Part shown: piece by piece, positions 26,525 to 35,054 of the stretch
Position numbering within the stretch: the stretch's first letter is position 1
How the letters are laid out: each line of letters opens with the position of its first letter
DNA from: Variovorax sp. Root318D1
Lineage (GTDB): Bacteria; Pseudomonadota; Gammaproteobacteria; Burkholderiales; Burkholderiaceae_C
Direction: 5' to 3'
DNA: 64,000 bases
Assembly: GCF_001424835.1 (NCBI RefSeq)
Contig: NZ_LMCQ01000023.1
Span: 127,471-191,470 of the forward strand
Made by a program: the position numbers and the translations under genes
The notes under the pieces: model-generated
What the model was told of the DNA's origin: nothing
Database searches by the model: none
What the model saw: the letters and a program-made list of their open reading frames with translations, nothing else

Positions 26525-28255
26525 TCAGTGCGCCATCGGCGCCACGGCGAGATCGGGCATCACGTTCATGATGCGCAGCGTCTGCTGCACCACCTGGCTG
26601 AACACCGGCGCCGCCACCAGACCGCCGAAGTACTTGCCGGCGCTCGGCTCGTCGACCATCACCGCGACGATGATGCGCGGCTTGTCGATGGGCGACATGC
26701 CCGTGTACCAGGCGCGGTACTTGTTGCCCGCGTAACCCTTGCCGACCTGCTTATGCGCGGTGCCTGTCTTGCCGCCCACCGAATAGCCCTCGGTCTGTGC
26801 CAGCGGCGCGGTGCCGCCGGGCGCGGCCGCCAAGTGCATCATCTGGCGCACCTCGCTCGCCACCAGCGGCGAGAACACCTGCACGCCGGCCGGCTGCTCG
26901 CCGTTGTTCTTCAGCAGGTTCACCGGGATCACCTCGCCGTCGTGGGCGAAGGCGGTGTACGCATGCGCGATCTGGAACAGCGAGGCCGACAGGCCGTAGC
27001 CATAGGACATGGTGGCCTGCTCGATCGGGCGCCATGACTTCCATGGCCGCAGCCGCCCCGTCACCGCACCGGGAAAGGGCGTCTGCGGCTTCTGCCCGAG
27101 GCCGACGGCCGTGAGCGAGTTCCACATCTCCTCGGCCGACATGCGTTGCGATATCTTGGTGGCTCCCACGTTGCTCGACTTCTGGATCACGCCCTCGACC
27201 GTGAGCACGCCGAAGTTCTCGTCGTCATGGATGGTCGCGCCCGACACGGTGATGCGTCCCGGGTTGGTGTCGATGATGGTCTTGGGCGTGACGCGGCCCA
27301 GTTGCAGCGCGGTGGCAACGGTGATTGGCTTCATCGTCGAGCCGGGCTCGAACACGTCGGTCATCGCGCGGTTGCGCAGCTGCTCGCCGGTGAGATTGCG
27401 GCGATCGTTGGGGTCGTAGCTCGGGTAATTGGCCATGGCCAGCAGTTCGCCCGTCCGGGCGTCGACCACCACCACGCTGCCGGCGTGCGCCTTGTTGGCG
27501 ATGACGGCGTCGCGGATCTTTTCGTAGGCGAAGAACTGCACGCGGTCGTCGATGCTCAGCTGGACGTCGTGGCCATCGGTCGGCGGCACCTGGTCCTCGG
27601 TGTCCTCGACGATGTGCCCCAGCCGGTCCTTGATGACGTGGCGCGAGCCGGATGTGCCGGCCAGTTCGTGGTTGAAGGCAAGCTCCACGCCTTCCTGCCC
27701 GGTGTCCTCCACGTTGGTGAAGCCGGCCAGGTGCGCCGCCGCCTCGCCCTCGGGGTACTGGCGGCGGTAGTCGCGCCGCAGGTAGATGCCCTTGATGCCG
27801 AGCGCCGCGATCTCCCGGCCGAGCGACGGGTCGACCTGGCGCTTGATCCAGACAAAGCTCTTGTCCTCGTCCTCGAGCTTCTTGTCGAAATCCTTTTGCG
27901 GCATGCCAAGCAACCTGGCCGCCTGCTTGAGCTTGGCCTGCACCGCCGGGTCGTCGCGCTCGATGTCCTCGGGAATGGCCCAGATGCTGGGCGCGGGAAC
28001 GTCGGAGGCCAGGATCATCCCATTGCGGTCGAGGATGCGGCCGCGGTTCGCAGGCAGTTCCAGCGTGCGCAGGTAGCGCACATCGCCCTGGTGCTGGAAG
28101 AAGTCGTTGTCGAAGATCTCGATGTAGGCCGCACGGCCCGCCAGCAGCACGAAGCCGAAGGCGATGCTGGCGACGATGAACTTGCTGCGCCACACGGGCG
28201 TGGGACTGGCAAGCAGCGGACTGCTGCCGTAGCGGATGCGGCCGTTGGGATTCAT
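26525..28255 (-). CDS. ftsI: FtsI/PBP-type peptidoglycan D,D-transpeptidase
   Basis: 576 residues. A short cytoplasmic start, one membrane helix ('FIVASIAFGFVLLAGRAAY'), a PBP dimerisation domain ('NRGRILDRNGMILA') and a transpeptidase domain with SxxK 'FEPGSTMKP' near residue 303, SxN 'KSSNVGATK' near 360 and KTG 'VGGKTGTAH' near 493. The active site is intact. Sequence style is FtsI (PBP3) rather than PBP2. It lies after tolA, not inside a dcw division cluster, so it may be a second FtsI; the symbol is therefore tentative. Confidence 0.85.
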   Translation of the reverse strand: MNPNGRIRYGSSPLLASPTPVWRSKFIVASIAFGFVLLAGRAAYIEIFDNDFFQHQGDVRYLRTLELPANRGRILDRNGMILASDVPAPSIWAIPEDIERDDPAVQAKLKQAARLLGMPQKDFDKKLEDEDKSFVWIKRQVDPSLGREIAALGIKGIYLRRDYRRQYPEGEAAAHLAGFTNVEDTGQEGVELAFNHELAGTSGSRHVIKDRLGHIVEDTEDQVPPTDGHDVQLSIDDRVQFFAYEKIRDAVIANKAHAGSVVVVDARTGELLAMANYPSYDPNDRRNLTGEQLRNRAMTDVFEPGSTMKPITVATALQLGRVTPKTIIDTNPGRITVSGATIHDDENFGVLTVEGVIQKSSNVGATKISQRMSAEEMWNSLTAVGLGQKPQTPFPGAVTGRLRPWKSWRPIEQATMSYGYGLSASLFQIAHAYTAFAHDGEVIPVNLLKNNGEQPAGVQVFSPLVASEVRQMMHLAAAPGGTAPLAQTEGYSVGGKTGTAHKQVGKGYAGNKYRAWYTGMSPIDKPRIIVAVMVDEPSAGKYFGGLVAAPVFSQVVQQTLRIMNVMPDLAVAPMAH

Positions 28256-28317
28256 CTTGTGCGGGCATGGCACCCGGCTGTTGTTGTCCGCCGGTAGACA
28301 ACGGGGCATCGGACGAG

Positions 28318-28347
28318 TTCCGGGCGGTGGTCCGAAACCGCCCGGAA
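28318..28347. repeat. Perfect 11-bp inverted repeat between tolA and the FtsI-type gene
   Basis: TTCCGGGCGGT (28318-28328) and ACCGCCCGGAA (28337-28347) with an 8-base loop. A second smaller repeat, GTTGTC (28283-28288)/GACAAC (28297-28302), lies closer to the downstream gene. No T-run follows on the minus strand, so it may separate or stabilise the tol message rather than terminate it. Confidence 0.5.
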
Positions 28348-28373
28348 TCGATGCGCAAATCGATGCTGCGCCG

Positions 28374-29306
28374 TCAGCGCTTGGGACGCAGCGAGACGAT
28401 CAGGGACGGGAAGATGCGCCCGTCCGTATCACGCGGCAGCTTGTCGGTCTTGTGCAGGCCGCGTTCCGCGGCTTCGTCCCAGGCAGGGAGCCCGCTCGAC
28501 TTGGTGAGCTTGACGCCGACGATGGTGCCGTCTGGCGCGAGATTCACTTCGAACTCTGCCGCGGGGTTGCCGTTCACCGTCTCCGCATCGGGGAAGGTGA
28601 TGTTCGGCCGCACCGCCGCTGCAATGCGTCCCGCATAGCCGCTCGACGGCCCGGACGAACGCAGCGCCGTGCCCTTTGAATCGTCGGCGCCGCTCGCACC
28701 GGCCAGGCCCTGCATGCGCTTGAGCGTTGCGGCGCGGTCGGCAGCCGCCTGCTTGGCGGCAGCTTCCTGCTGCTTTTTCGCTTCGGCCTGCTTGGCCTCG
28801 GCTTCCTGCTGCTTCTTCTGCTGCTCGGCCAGCTTTTTCTGCTGTTCCTTCTTGCGCTCGGCTTCGTCTTCGGCGCGCTGCTTGGCCTCGAGCTCTTTCT
28901 TGCGCTGCTGTTGCTGGCGCTCGAGCTCGCGTTCCTTTTGCTCTTTTTCTTCCTTGAGCTTTTTCTCGCGCTCCAGGGCGATGTCAGGTGCACGCGGCGG
29001 TGGCGCGGGCTCCGGGGCCTTCACTTGCGGCGGCGGCGGCGGCGGGGGCGGTGCGGGCGCAGGCGGCGGTGGTGCGGGGGCGGGCGTGGGCGCTTGCGGT
29101 GCGGACAGGCGCGGCGCAGCCTGCTGCACCGTGGAAGACCACAGCTCCGCATCGACAGCGCCGTCGTCGGCCTCGCTGCGCCAGCGCACTCCCCACGTCA
29201 GCGCCGCGATCAGGAGTGCATGCGCGACCAGTGCGAGCATCACCGCGCGCGGCGTGCCGCGCTGCGGTGGTGGTGCGAACTCGGGGCGATCCAGGGCGAG
29301 CGACAT
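28374..29306 (-). CDS. tolA: Cell envelope integrity protein TolA
   Basis: 310 residues. An N-terminal membrane helix ('AVMLALVAHALLIAALTWGV'), a proline-rich segment, then a long Lys/Glu/Gln/Ala helical domain (about residues 95-200) and a C-terminal TonB-like domain with 'VNLAPDGTIVGVKLTKSSG'. TolA spans the periplasm and links TolQR to TolB/Pal, using the proton-motive force to constrict the outer membrane at division. Starts 3 bases after tolR. Confidence 0.92.
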   Translation of the reverse strand: MSLALDRPEFAPPPQRGTPRAVMLALVAHALLIAALTWGVRWRSEADDGAVDAELWSSTVQQAAPRLSAPQAPTPAPAPPPPAPAPPPPPPPPQVKAPEPAPPPRAPDIALEREKKLKEEKEQKERELERQQQQRKKELEAKQRAEDEAERKKEQQKKLAEQQKKQQEAEAKQAEAKKQQEAAAKQAAADRAATLKRMQGLAGASGADDSKGTALRSSGPSSGYAGRIAAAVRPNITFPDAETVNGNPAAEFEVNLAPDGTIVGVKLTKSSGLPAWDEAAERGLHKTDKLPRDTDGRIFPSLIVSLRPKR

Positions 29307-29309
29307 GCC

Positions 29310-29747
29310 TTATTTGCCGCCCGTGGTGGTGACGGACAGGCCCACGCGCTCGATGCCGCTGCGCTTGAGCTGGTTCATCGCCTTCACGACGGTTTCGTAC
29401 TTGACGGACTTGTCGGCGCTGATGACCACGGGGCGCTGGTCGTCGCCGCCCTGGGCGGTCTTGGCCGCGGAGCCGATCTGGGTCATGGGAATCGACGCGC
29501 CGCCGCTGCCGGTGGACGGGTCTTTCTTGATCTGAACTTCGTCGTCGCTCTTGATGACGATCTCGATCGGCTTGTCGGGCTGCTTGTTGGCGCGGTCGAC
29601 CGAGGGCAGGTTGATCACGCTCGGCGTGATGAGCGGCGCCGTGACCATGAAGATGATCAACAGCACCAGCATCACGTCGATGAACGGGACCATGTTGATC
29701 TCGTTGATCGTGCGGCGGCCTCGGCCCCGGGATGAAACGGCGGGCAT
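29310..29747 (-). CDS. tolR: Biopolymer transport protein TolR
   Basis: 145 residues, one membrane helix with the proton-pathway Asp in 'INMVPFIDVMLVLLIIFMVT', and a periplasmic domain ending 'GIERVGLSVTTTGGK'. ExbD/TolR family. Works with TolQ to drive TolA. It starts 15 bases after the tolQ stop and ends just before tolA. Confidence 0.95.
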   Translation of the reverse strand: MPAVSSRGRGRRTINEINMVPFIDVMLVLLIIFMVTAPLITPSVINLPSVDRANKQPDKPIEIVIKSDDEVQIKKDPSTGSGGASIPMTQIGSAAKTAQGGDDQRPVVISADKSVKYETVVKAMNQLKRSGIERVGLSVTTTGGK

Positions 29748-29762
29748 GCGCTGGACCTCCGT

Positions 29763-30485
29763 TCAGCGGTTGGCCGGAGCCGCCGAAGTTGCCGACGCCA
29801 CCGCGGCCGGGTTGGCCGAGAGGTTGCGCTGCAGGATGTTGGAGAACTCCTCGATGTAGGTCTCCAGGGCAATGGCGATCTTGTCGATCTCGCGCGCAAA
29901 GCGGTTGTAGCCCACCACGGCCGGGATGGCGGCGAACAGGCCGATGGCGGTGGCCACCAGCGCTTCGGCAATGCCGGGCGCGACGGTGGCCAGCGTCACT
30001 TGCGCGAGCGCGGCCAGGCCGGTGAAGGCATGCATGATCCCCCAGACGGTGCCAAAGAGGCCGACGTAGGGCGACACCGAACCGACGGTCGCGAGGAACG
30101 ACAGGTTCTGCTCGGCCGCGTCGAGTTCGCGCTGGAAGCTCGCGCGCATGGCACGGCGGGCGCCGTCGAGCAGGGTGGGGGCGTCGCTCACGTGGCGCTC
30201 GCGCAGCTTCTGGTACTCGCGCATGCCCGAAGCGAAGATGCGCTCCATGGGGCCGGCGAACTTGGCGTTCTGCGCGGCCGAGGCAAACAGTTCGTTCAGG
30301 CTGGTGCCCGACCAGAATTCGCGCTCGAAGTCGTCGTTGAGCGCGCGCATGCGGCGCAGGGAAAAGTACTTGCGGATGATCGCGGCCCAGCTGGCGATCG
30401 AGACGATCACGAGCAAGAGCACGACCAGTTGCACCACGAAGCTCGCATGGAGCAGGAGATTGATGATGGAGAGGTCTTGGTTCAT
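29763..30485 (-). CDS. tolQ: Tol-Pal system proton channel subunit TolQ
   Basis: 240 residues with three membrane helices: 'LLLHASFVVQLVVLLLVIVS' near the N-terminus and two near the C-terminus including 'VSPYVGLFGTVWGIMHAF' and 'GIAEALVATAIGLFAAIPAV'. The 'GLFGTVWGIM' loop is the MotA/TolQ/ExbB signature. The start overlaps the ybgC stop by 4 bases. Confidence 0.96.
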   Translation of the reverse strand: MNQDLSIINLLLHASFVVQLVVLLLVIVSIASWAAIIRKYFSLRRMRALNDDFEREFWSGTSLNELFASAAQNAKFAGPMERIFASGMREYQKLRERHVSDAPTLLDGARRAMRASFQRELDAAEQNLSFLATVGSVSPYVGLFGTVWGIMHAFTGLAALAQVTLATVAPGIAEALVATAIGLFAAIPAVVGYNRFAREIDKIAIALETYIEEFSNILQRNLSANPAAVASATSAAPANR

Positions 30486-30940
30486 GGCTTGAAAGGTTGA
30501 GTCATGGAGCCGCCGCAGCGCTCCAGGGTTCCCGAAACTTGGCTCGGTATGCGCGCGGGGCGCAACGTGGAAGCATCCACCCAGCCGATGCGGATCGTGC
30601 CTTCGCACAGCAGGACGGGTGCCGAGGCTCCTGTACGCTCTTGCTCTGTTTTTGATAGCACGCGTTGACCGATTATCAACGACGCAGTGCCCAGTTGTTG
30701 AAGATCGGCTGTAACCAGCAGTTCGTCGTCCAGGCGGGAAGGGCGATGATATTTGAGCTGCGTTTCGCTCACCACGAACTGGCCGCCGGTTTCCTCGCGC
30801 AGCTTTCGCTGCTCCACGCCCAGCGAGCGCAGCCATTCGGTCCGGCCGCGTTCCATGAACTTGAGGTAGTTGGCGTAGAACACGATGCCGCCGGCGTCGG
30901 TGTCTTCCCAGTAGACGCGGATCGGAAACGCGTAGCTCAT
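30482..30940 (-). CDS. ybgC: YbgC-type acyl-CoA thioesterase of the tol cluster
   Basis: 152 residues, a hot-dog fold thioesterase. The catalytic motif 'YWEDTDAGGIVFYANYLKFM' holds the conserved Asp. YbgC hydrolyses acyl-CoA or acyl-ACP and is commonly the first tol-pal gene. It overlaps the upstream aminotransferase and the downstream tolQ by 4 bases each. Confidence 0.93.
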   Translation of the reverse strand: MSYAFPIRVYWEDTDAGGIVFYANYLKFMERGRTEWLRSLGVEQRKLREETGGQFVVSETQLKYHRPSRLDDELLVTADLQQLGTASLIIGQRVLSKTEQERTGASAPVLLCEGTIRIGWVDASTLRPARIPSQVSGTLERCGGSMTQPFKP

Positions 30941-32133
30941 CGGGCGGGGTTCGCGATCATGGCGCGCAGGCGTTCGACGGATTCCTGCAGATGCGCCATG
31001 GAACTGGCGGTGGAGAAGCGCACGAACTTGGCCGTCTCGGCGGTGCCGAAATCGCGCCCGGGCGTGACGGCGACGTGGGCGCGCTTCATGGTTTCGAAAG
31101 CGAAATCCCAGCTGCCCGAAATGCCCAGCTTCTCGGCGATCCGGGTGCAGTCGGCCCAGGCGTAGAAGGCACCGTCGGGCACCACCGGCACGTCGAGGCC
31201 CAGTGCGTTGAGCTGCGGAATAAACCAGTCGCGACGCGCCTTGAACTCCGCGCGGCGGCGTTCGTATTCGGCAATGCTCGGTTCCTCGAAGCAGGCCAGC
31301 GCGGCGTATTGCGACACCGTGCTGGGGCAGATGAAGAGGTTTTGCGCAAGCCGTTCGATCACGGGCACCAGTGCTTCCGGCACCACCAGCCAGCCCAGGC
31401 GCCAGCCGGTCATGTTGAAGTACTTGCTGAAGCTGTTGATGCTGATGACGTTGTCGTCGATGGCCAGCGCCGTCTGGCCGAAAGTTTCGTCGTACGAGAG
31501 GCCCAGGTATATCTCGTCGATCAGCGTGATGCCGCCGCGCTGCGACACCACTTCGTGGATGCGGCGCAGTTCGTCGGGCGCGATCGAGGTGCCCGTGGGG
31601 TTGGAGGGCGAGGCCAGCAGCACGCCGCGCGTCTTGTCGGTCCATGCGGCCTCCACCTTGGCGGCGGTGAGCTGGAAGCGCTCTTCGGCCGTGGTCGGTA
31701 TCAGCACGGCCTTGCCGTCCGCGGCGCTCACGAAGTGGCGGTTGCAGGGGTAGCTGGGGTCGGGCAGCAGGATCTCGTCGCCGGATTCGATGAGTGCGAG
31801 GCAGGCCAGCTGCAATGCGGCCGAAGCCCCCGCGGTCACCACGATGCGGCGGGCCGGCACGTCGACGCCGAAGCGCTGCGCGTACCAGCCGCTGATGCGC
31901 TCGCGCAGCAGGTCGAGGCCGGTGGCCTGGGTGTACTGAGTGGCACCGGCACGCACGGCGCGCGCGGCGGCTTCCTGCACCAGCGGTGGCGCGGTGAAGT
32001 CGGGCTCGCCGATGTTCAGGAAGATCATCGGCCGGTCGGTGTGGGCCACCTCGCGCGCGAGCACACCGGCGGCCTTGGCGACCTCCATCACATAGAAGGG
32101 TTCGATGCGCTGTGCGCGCGCCGAAATCTTCAC
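30937..32133 (-). CDS. Class I/II PLP-dependent aminotransferase
   Basis: 398 residues. The PLP-binding Lys is in 'SINSFSKYFNMTGWRLGW'; 'ASPSNPTGTSIAPDEL' and 'VRFSTASSMAHLQESVERL' are typical aspartate/alanine-type motifs. Substrate not determinable by eye. GTG 32133 overlaps the nusB stop by 4 bases (GTGA), supporting that start. Located between nusB and ybgC, a context that gives no clear pathway. Confidence 0.9.
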   Translation of the reverse strand: MKISARAQRIEPFYVMEVAKAAGVLAREVAHTDRPMIFLNIGEPDFTAPPLVQEAAARAVRAGATQYTQATGLDLLRERISGWYAQRFGVDVPARRIVVTAGASAALQLACLALIESGDEILLPDPSYPCNRHFVSAADGKAVLIPTTAEERFQLTAAKVEAAWTDKTRGVLLASPSNPTGTSIAPDELRRIHEVVSQRGGITLIDEIYLGLSYDETFGQTALAIDDNVISINSFSKYFNMTGWRLGWLVVPEALVPVIERLAQNLFICPSTVSQYAALACFEEPSIAEYERRRAEFKARRDWFIPQLNALGLDVPVVPDGAFYAWADCTRIAEKLGISGSWDFAFETMKRAHVAVTPGRDFGTAETAKFVRFSTASSMAHLQESVERLRAMIANPAR

Positions 32134-32666
32134 GTCCTGGCCTTGCCCGAGGCCCGGTCGGCCTCGACCTCGGCAGCGCGCAGTTGAGGCGCCAGGCCGT
32201 TGAGCACGGCGTTGACGTACTTGTGACCGTCGGTGCCGCCGAATTCCTTGGCAAGCTCGATGCATTCATTCAGCACCACACGCCATGGCACGTCCAGGCA
32301 GTGCTGGAACTCGTACACGCCGATCCACATGACGGCATGTTCGATGGGCGATATTTCTTCGAACTTGCGATCGAGCAGCGGCCGGATCAGTGCGTCGAGT
32401 TGCTCGGCGCCTTCGATGGAACCGTGCAGCAGCGCGTCGTAGTGCGCAGCGTCGGCCTTGTGAAAACCCGCGAGGTCGCGCGTGAAGTGATCGATCTCGG
32501 TCGGGTCGTTGCGGCCCACCAGGTGTTGGTAGAGCGCCTGCAGCGCGAATTCGCGCGCGCGGCTGCGGTTCGACTTGGCCGACGCCTTGCGCGCGCCCGT
32601 GCTGGTGAGTCCGGTGCGCGCCTGGCGGGGCTTGGCGCCTGCTGTCTTGTTGTTGTCTTCGGTCAT
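32130..32666 (-). CDS. nusB: Transcription antitermination factor NusB
   Basis: 178 residues. About 33 Lys/Arg/Ala-rich residues precede the NusB fold, which begins 'RSRAREFALQALYQHLVG' and ends 'DGHKYVNAVLNGLAPQLR'. With NusE it binds boxA RNA and supports rRNA transcription. It overlaps ribH by 4 bases; the ribH-nusB pairing is widespread in proteobacteria. Confidence 0.96.
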   Translation of the reverse strand: MTEDNNKTAGAKPRQARTGLTSTGARKASAKSNRSRAREFALQALYQHLVGRNDPTEIDHFTRDLAGFHKADAAHYDALLHGSIEGAEQLDALIRPLLDRKFEEISPIEHAVMWIGVYEFQHCLDVPWRVVLNECIELAKEFGGTDGHKYVNAVLNGLAPQLRAAEVEADRASGKART

Positions 32667-33130
32667 TTGAGGGAGGCCAGCAATTGCGCCATCTCGACAG
32701 CCACCTGGGCCGCATCGCGGCCTTTGTCGGTCTGCCGGGCAATGGCTTGCTCCATGTTTTCGGTCGTGAGGATCGCGTTGGCGACGGGAAGGCGGTGGTC
32801 GAGCGCAACGCGGCTCACACTCGCGCCCGATTCGTTGGCCACCAGTTCGAAGTGGTAGGTCTCGCCGCGGATGATGCAGCCCAGCGCCACCAGCGCGTGG
32901 TAGCCGCCGCGCACGGCCATCGCTTGCAGGGCCACGGGCACTTCGAGCGCGCCGGGAACCTGTACATGATGGATGTCGTCTGCGGCGACGCCGAGCTTCT
33001 CGAGTTCGGCGAGGCAGGCCGCGGCCAGCCCGTCGGTGATGTCGGCGTTGAAGCGTGCTTGCACGATACCGATGCGCAGCCCTTTTCCGTCGAGCGGCTT
33101 TGCATCCGCGCCCTTGTTTGCACCTTGCAT
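32663..33130 (-). CDS. ribH: 6,7-dimethyl-8-ribityllumazine synthase
   Basis: 155 residues. Condenses the ribityl-pyrimidine from the RibD branch with the 4-carbon RibB product to make lumazine. Motifs: 'IGIVQARFNADITDGL', 'VPGALEVPVALQAMA', 'LGCIIRGETYHFELVANES' with the catalytic His, and 'TTENMEQA'. Starts 6 bases after the RibBX stop. Confidence 0.97.
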   Translation of the reverse strand: MQGANKGADAKPLDGKGLRIGIVQARFNADITDGLAAACLAELEKLGVAADDIHHVQVPGALEVPVALQAMAVRGGYHALVALGCIIRGETYHFELVANESGASVSRVALDHRLPVANAILTTENMEQAIARQTDKGRDAAQVAVEMAQLLASLK

Positions 33131-33136
33131 GTCGTG

Positions 33137-34291
33137 TCAGTCTTTCGTGAGGTAGCCGGCAATTTCGAGGCCGTAGCCTGCGGCCATGCTCGGCATGCGG
33201 CGGGGCGTGCCGAGCAGGTTCATCTTGTGCACGCCGCATTCGCGCAGGATTTGCGCACCGATGCCGTAGCTGCGCAGGTCCATGCGGCCACGCTCGGGGG
33301 CTTGCGCGGGGCGCGCGGTGCCGTCGAACTGCGCGAGCAGCTCGCCGGCCGTTTCGCCGCAATTGAGCAGCACGGCCACGCCCTTGCCTTCGTTCGCGAT
33401 GTGCGCCAGGCTGGCGTCCAAGCTCCACGAGTGCAGCGAGCGGTTGATCTCGAGCGCGTCGAGCACCGAGAGCGGCTCGTGCACGCGCACAGACACCGTG
33501 TCTTCGGGTTCCCACTTGCCGCGCACCAGTGCAAGGTGCACGCCGCGGCTCGGCTTGTCGGTGAAGGCGTGGGCGGTGAAGGTGCCCCAGGCGGTCTGGA
33601 TGTCGCGGCAGCCGACTTTTTCAACCAGCGATTCGGTACGGCTGCGATGCTCGATGAGCGCGGCGATGGTGCCGATCTTGAGCCCGTGCTCGGCCGCAAA
33701 AACCTGCAGGTCGGGCAGGCGCGCCATCGTGCCGTCTTCGTTCATCACCTCGCAGATCACCGAGGCGGGCGAGCAGCCGGCCATGGCCGCGAGGTCGCAG
33801 CCGGCTTCGGTATGGCCGGCGCGCATGAGCACGCCGCCGTCCACCGCCTGCAGCGGAAAGATGTGGCCGGGCTGCACCAGGTCGCTGGCCACGGCATTGC
33901 GCGCCACGGCCGCCTGCACGGTGCGCGCACGGTCGGCGGCCGAGATGCCGGTGGTCACGCCTTCGGCCGCTTCGATCGAGACGGTGAAGGCGGTCGAATG
34001 CTTGGCGCCGTTGCGGGACACCATGGGCGGCAGTTGCAGCCGCTCGCACATTTCGCGCGAGAGCGTGAGGCAGATTAGGCCGCGCGCATGGCGGGCCATG
34101 AAGTTGATGGATTCGGGCGTGATGTGGTCGGCCGCAATGACGATGTCGCCTTCGTTCTCGCGGTCTTCCTCGTCCACCAGAATGACCATGCGGCCGGCGG
34201 CGAGCTCGGCCACGATCTCCTCGACGGAGGAAATCGGCGCGGGTGCCCGCGAAGTGCGGGGCGCGCCGATGGGTGTGACGGAAGCGTTCAT
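33137..34291 (-). CDS. ribB: 3,4-dihydroxy-2-butanone-4-phosphate synthase with degenerate GTP cyclohydrolase II domain (RibBX type)
   Basis: 384 residues. The N-terminal RibB domain is intact: 'VDEEDRENEGDIVIAAD', 'ICLTL', 'RAGHTEAGCDLAAMAG'. It makes the 4-carbon unit from ribulose 5-phosphate. The C-terminal 180 residues align by position with GTP cyclohydrolase II but lack its hallmarks: the zinc cysteines of the usual 'E-C-x-x-G-D ... R-C-D-C' stretch read 'HEPLSVLDALEINRSLHSWS', and no 'RQEGRGIG' loop is present. This hybrid matches RibBX proteins, so a separate RibA must supply the first step. It overlaps ribE by 4 bases. Confidence 0.93.
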   Translation of the reverse strand: MNASVTPIGAPRTSRAPAPISSVEEIVAELAAGRMVILVDEEDRENEGDIVIAADHITPESINFMARHARGLICLTLSREMCERLQLPPMVSRNGAKHSTAFTVSIEAAEGVTTGISAADRARTVQAAVARNAVASDLVQPGHIFPLQAVDGGVLMRAGHTEAGCDLAAMAGCSPASVICEVMNEDGTMARLPDLQVFAAEHGLKIGTIAALIEHRSRTESLVEKVGCRDIQTAWGTFTAHAFTDKPSRGVHLALVRGKWEPEDTVSVRVHEPLSVLDALEINRSLHSWSLDASLAHIANEGKGVAVLLNCGETAGELLAQFDGTARPAQAPERGRMDLRSYGIGAQILRECGVHKMNLLGTPRRMPSMAAGYGLEIAGYLTKD

Positions 34292-34968
34292 TCGGCAGTG
34301 TCCTTGGAATACGTGGATTGCGTGGAGGCCATGGGTGAGGGCGCAAGAACGCCGGCCTGGAGCATCCGCTCCACGTAGCGCGCCACGGTATCGATTTCGA
34401 GATTGACCTGGGAGCCCGACTTCAGGTCGCCCAGCGAGGTGTTCTCGACGGTGTGCGGAATCAGGTTGATGCTGATCTCGCTGCCATCGGCGCTGTCGTC
34501 CACGCTGTTGACGGTCAGGCTCACGCCGTTGATCGTGATGGAGCCCTTGTAGGCCAGAAAGCGCGCCAGTGCGTGCGGTGCGAGCACGCGCAGCTCCCAG
34601 CTTTCGCCGACCGGTGCAAAGTGGCTCACTCTGCCGATGCCGTCCACATGGCCCGAGACGATGTGGCCGCCCAGCCGGTCGCTGGCGCGCAGCGCCTTCT
34701 CGAGGTTGATGCGGGCGCCGTCTTCAGTGAGGCCCGCGGTCTTGTCGAGGGATTCGGCCGAAATGTCGATGGTGAACTGCTGCTGCGCAGGATCGAGGGT
34801 GGTGACGGTCATGCACGCGCCGTTGAGCGCAATGCTGTCGCCGAGCCCGACATCGTCGAGATACCCGTCGGGCACCGAAATGCCGAGTCTTTTGCCGTAG
34901 GAGGAGGAGGGGCCGAGGTCGTGGATGGCGGCGATGCGCCCCACGCCGGTAATGATTCCGGTGAACAT
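34288..34968 (-). CDS. ribE: Riboflavin synthase, alpha subunit
   Basis: 226 residues made of two lumazine-binding repeats, 'MFTGIITGVGRI' and 'GGHIVSGHVDGIGRVSH'. Dismutates two lumazines into riboflavin and the RibH substrate. The stop overlaps the RibBX start. A stable hairpin lies just upstream, in the gap after ribD. Confidence 0.96.
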   Translation of the reverse strand: MFTGIITGVGRIAAIHDLGPSSSYGKRLGISVPDGYLDDVGLGDSIALNGACMTVTTLDPAQQQFTIDISAESLDKTAGLTEDGARINLEKALRASDRLGGHIVSGHVDGIGRVSHFAPVGESWELRVLAPHALARFLAYKGSITINGVSLTVNSVDDSADGSEISINLIPHTVENTSLGDLKSGSQVNLEIDTVARYVERMLQAGVLAPSPMASTQSTYSKDTAE

Positions 34969-35010
34969 TCGTGCATTTTCGCAGATGCGTGAGCCCCCCG
35001 GCTTTTCATG

Positions 35011-35047
35011 GCGCTTTAGGGCGATGTGATCCGTCCCCTGAAAGCGC
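35011..35047 (-). promoter_or_regulatory. Strong hairpin between ribD and ribE
   Basis: GCGCTTTAGGG (35011-35021) pairs with CCCTGAAAGCGC (35036-35047), 11 pairs with one bulged base and a 14-base loop. It sits in the 86-bp gap between ribD and ribE. There is no T-run in the direction of transcription; it may be an RNA-processing or attenuation site. It lacks the conserved FMN riboswitch core. Confidence 0.5.
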
Positions 35048-35054
35048 GAGGCGA

